This document shows, one piece after another, positions 6,178 to 8,336 of a DNA stretch of 8,336 bases (its first letter is position 1; each line of letters opens with the position of its first letter). The notes below the pieces were generated by a model. The model was not told the origin of the DNA. It ran no database searches and worked only from the letters and a program-made list of their open reading frames with translations. The DNA is taken from contig CAMLMI010000197.1 in NCBI GenBank assembly GCA_946480965.1, positions 1 through 8,336 on the forward strand. The letters are read 5' to 3'. A program made the position numbers and the translations under genes. Origin of the DNA: an uncultured Verrucomicrobiales bacterium. Lineage in GTDB: Bacteria > Verrucomicrobiota > Verrucomicrobiae > Limisphaerales > CANJSG01.

Positions 6178-6201
6178 GTAGGCCCGGTCCCCCGACCGGG
6201 C
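6178..6201 (+). repeat. REP-like element 2, inverted relative to element 1
   Basis: GTAG (6178-6181), arm GCCCGGTC (6182-6189), loop CCCC, arm GACCGGGC (6194-6201). It has the same 24-base layout as element 1 in opposite orientation, with heads facing each other across 33 bases, as in BIME-type pairs. Two stem positions differ from element 1 and both changes are compensated on the other arm. CCAC (6169-6172) can also pair with GTGG (6202-6205), leaving the GTAG in a bulge. The stem lies just past the 3' end of the minus-strand cytochrome gene and may also act on its transcript end. Confidence 0.72.
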
Positions 6202-6230
6202 GTGGCCACTGTAAGCCGGCAGATGTGCGC

Positions 6231-8336
6231 TCACTCGAACGCATTCACCGGAGCCTTTGCGGGCGTGGTTGCGGGCTTTCGTCCGGCGAGTTTCTGCGGG
6301 GCGGGGGCGATGAGGTTGAGCTCGTGGATCGACCAGTAGAGGCCTTCGACCGAGCCGGTCTGGTTGATGCGGATGAACCTGGTCCGTGCGGGGGCGAACT
6401 GGATTTCGGTGAAGGGCCCTCGGCCCCGGCCGGTGGCGACGGGGTTGCCCCAGGTCTGGCCGTCGGCGGAGAGCTGCACGGTGTAGCCGCGCGGGAAATC
6501 TCCGGCCGAACCGAGCGTGTCGAGTTCGACACCGCTCAGCGGTGTCGCTTCCGGCAGCTCGATCTGGAACCACATGCCTGGACGCTGGATGGTGGCGGTG
6601 TCGAAGCGCGTGTCCGGATCGCCGTCCACGGCGTGCTTCACGCTGGAGGCGTTGTGGCTGGCGGTAAGCTTCCACTGGGCGCGATTGGTCAGGGCGTGGG
6701 GCAGGGAATCGACGAGCTCCTCGAAGGTCCACGGTTCCGTGCGGGCGGCGACGGCTTGGCGGATGCGGGCAACGTGGTTGGTCGTCACGAGCGGGGCGCG
6801 GTTGCCGAAACTGTTGCGGACATACGAAGCGACGGCGGCGATCCAGGCGTCGTCGTTGCTTTCCATCGCCACCATCTGCGCGTCGTAGGTCTTGCCCGCG
6901 ACCGGGCCGGTGAGGCCTTTCAACAGCACGTGGACCACGGCTTCGCGGGGTCCGGTGACGAGGCTCGAACCGGCGAGGGAAGGCGCCATGATCGCGCCCG
7001 GCTCGCCGCCGACCAAGGGCGTGCCCCGGCCGTTCTCGCCGTGGCAGGTGAAGCACAGCTCGCGGTAGATGGCCTTGCCGTGGTTGAGCAGGCGCTGCTC
7101 CTCGGCGGTGCGGGCGACGGAGCCGGACTTGGGCGCGAGCAGCTTTTCGGCGACGGCCTGGATGCCGCGCGACTTGCTGGCCGTGCCCGTGCTCTCCACC
7201 AGCAGATCGGAGCCGGGCAGGTTCAAGAGCCGCGCCGTCATCATCGCCTGCATCACCACCGACGGATCGGCGTCCTTCATCGCGGCGAGGAAATCCGGCT
7301 CCAACGAGCGGTCGCCCTGCTTGAAGAGCGATTCGCCGAGGCGCAACGCGGCCGAACGGATCGGCGGTTGCGGATCTTTCAACGCCGCCCGCACCAGCGC
7401 GGCGTCGATGGCTCCCAGGCCTTCCAGTGTCCAGTAGGCGTGGACGCGGGCCAAAAGCTGCGGATGGTTGCGGGCCATGTCGCGCAGTGTCGGCACGACG
7501 GACTGGTCCTGTTTCAACACGAGCAGCTTTTGCGCAGTGTCGCGCCACCAGCCGTTGGGATGGGCCAGATGCGCGACGAGCCGGGCCGGAGATTCCTCCA
7601 GCATCCGGGGCTGGGGACCGGGTTTGAAATCCTCGTGGACCAGGCGCCAGATGCGGCCCCGGCCGAAGTTGTTGTCGAGGCCGTTTTCCTGGATGCGCGG
7701 ACGGAGGTAAGTGCCGGGCCGGGTCCAATTGCCCTCCTGGATGATGCCCCGATACATGTCCACGAGGTAGAGCGTGCCGTCGGGTGCCGTGGCCATGTTG
7801 ACCGGGCGGAAGTTCGGATCGCTGGAACGGATGAACTCGGACTTGTCCAACGGGTTGCTCAGCGTGGTCAGACCGTCGTTCACCGTGACCTTGGCGCGGC
7901 GCACGAGCCGACCGACGGGTTCGCCAAAGAAGAGGTCGCCGCGCAGGTCCGCCGGCAACCGGTCGCCGCGGAAGATGTCCGCGCCGCAGGTGGCGGTGAA
8001 GTGGTTGAGCGTCTTGTCATCCGGGCGGAAGCGCGACTTGCCTCCCTCCACGTCGGCCAAGCCGACCAGGGGCCAGACCTCCTTGAAGCCGGGCGCAAAA
8101 TCCTCGGGCAGGCGAAGGTCGAGATAGGCGATGGGCACCTGGAAGTTGAGCGGCCCGATCTCGCCTCCGGCGTTGACGAACCACGGTTTGCCGAGGTCGT
8201 CCTGGGTCAGGCCCCATTGGCCGCCGTTGGGCGCGGTGTTTTCGCGGACGACGTTGGTGCCGACGAGGCGCAGGCGATAGGAATTCACCGCCTGGTAGAT
8301 CCAGTTGTCCTGCGCCCAGATCAGGCCGCTCTGCTG
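6231..8336 (-). CDS. PVC-type secreted heme-binding protein (propeller, HEAT-like, cytochrome c, discoidin), C-terminal 701 residues
   Basis: Large extracytoplasmic redox protein of a family described as putative membrane-bound dehydrogenase or PVC-type heme-binding CxxCH protein, abundant in Planctomycetes and Verrucomicrobia. Its substrate is unknown, sugar or polysaccharide oxidation being commonly supposed. Fragment numbering starts at position 8336, which is in frame. Residues 1 to about 235 are the end of a beta-propeller (GDLFFGEPVGRLVRR, NMATAPDGTLYLVDMYRGII). About 250-370 are HEAT-like helices starting LVAHLAHPNGWWRDTAQKLL. The cytochrome c domain has CFTCH at 428-432 (positions 7041-7055) and a possible distal Met in YDAQMVAMES. 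About 540-690 is an F5/8 type C (discoidin) domain: LTASHNASSVKHAVDGDPDT, MWFQIELPEA, YTVQLSADGQTW, TRFIRINQTG. An Ala/Pro/Lys-rich tail follows. The true start is beyond the right edge; the GTG at 8288 is internal because the frame continues with clear homology. Confidence 0.9.
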   Translation of the reverse strand, partial: QQSGLIWAQDNWIYQAVNSYRLRLVGTNVVRENTAPNGGQWGLTQDDLGKPWFVNAGGEIGPLNFQVPIAYLDLRLPEDFAPGFKEVWPLVGLADVEGGKSRFRPDDKTLNHFTATCGADIFRGDRLPADLRGDLFFGEPVGRLVRRAKVTVNDGLTTLSNPLDKSEFIRSSDPNFRPVNMATAPDGTLYLVDMYRGIIQEGNWTRPGTYLRPRIQENGLDNNFGRGRIWRLVHEDFKPGPQPRMLEESPARLVAHLAHPNGWWRDTAQKLLVLKQDQSVVPTLRDMARNHPQLLARVHAYWTLEGLGAIDAALVRAALKDPQPPIRSAALRLGESLFKQGDRSLEPDFLAAMKDADPSVVMQAMMTARLLNLPGSDLLVESTGTASKSRGIQAVAEKLLAPKSGSVARTAEEQRLLNHGKAIYRELCFTCHGENGRGTPLVGGEPGAIMAPSLAGSSLVTGPREAVVHVLLKGLTGPVAGKTYDAQMVAMESNDDAWIAAVASYVRNSFGNRAPLVTTNHVARIRQAVAARTEPWTFEELVDSLPHALTNRAQWKLTASHNASSVKHAVDGDPDTRFDTATIQRPGMWFQIELPEATPLSGVELDTLGSAGDFPRGYTVQLSADGQTWGNPVATGRGRGPFTEIQFAPARTRFIRINQTGSVEGLYWSIHELNLIAPAPQKLAGRKPATTPAKAPVNAFE

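Noticed and set aside
6157..7728. A 523-codon minus-strand frame inside the cytochrome gene, and a 111-codon plus frame at 6004-6339
   Set aside because: Both are Arg/Pro-rich or Ser/Arg-rich shadows; the second runs through the terminator and the REP pair.
1..8336. tRNA, rRNA, CRISPR array, insertion sequence or riboswitch
   Set aside because: No cloverleaf, regularly spaced repeats, transposase or known aptamer core was recognised on either strand.

Overview
The window comes from a GC-rich bacterium, most likely of the Planctomycetes-Verrucomicrobia group. The main reason is the minus-strand gene at the right edge. It has the arrangement typical of that group's large secreted redox proteins: a propeller, then helical repeats, a CxxCH cytochrome c and a discoidin-like domain. 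GTAG-headed REP hairpins and translation starts without Shine-Dalgarno sites fit this but do not prove it. Assignment below phylum level is not possible from sequence reading alone.

Layout. (1) Positions 1-964, minus strand: the N-terminal 321 residues of HsdR, the restriction and translocation subunit of a type I restriction-modification system. It is cut by the window edge just after its Walker A motif. (2) Positions 965-1400: a divergent intergenic region with small inverted repeats, an A8 tract, a short GCGGAAA tandem, a weak promoter candidate for the rightward genes and an 18-codon leader ORF candidate in front of hsdR. (3) Positions 1401-6003, plus strand: five closely spaced genes, all encoding exported proteins. 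In order they are a CsgG/TolB-like protein with a PEGA domain, a second CsgG-like protein with an FlgT-like C-terminal domain, a COG3014-type lipoprotein, a YcfL-type lipoprotein and an LpoB-type lipoprotein. The set ends at a strong intrinsic terminator (6024-6054). (4) Positions 6055-6230: two REP-like hairpins in inverted orientation, whose stems differ by compensating base pairs. (5) Positions 6231-8336, minus strand: the C-terminal 701 residues of the large cytochrome-containing protein, whose start lies outside the window.

How the genes may work together. The five-gene set looks like one transcription unit: gaps are 27, 55 and 19 bases, one pair overlaps by four bases, and there is a single terminator at the end. 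All products carry signal peptides, and three carry lipoboxes. In Proteobacteria LpoB activates the peptidoglycan synthase PBP1b and ycfL lies beside lpoB; COG3014 has no established function. The most economical inference is an outer-membrane or periplasmic lipoprotein assembly connected with the cell wall, here joined to two soluble CsgG-like proteins, one of them carrying a PEGA domain. This is the best candidate in the window for a poorly described system. The flanking hsdR and cytochrome genes appear unrelated to it.
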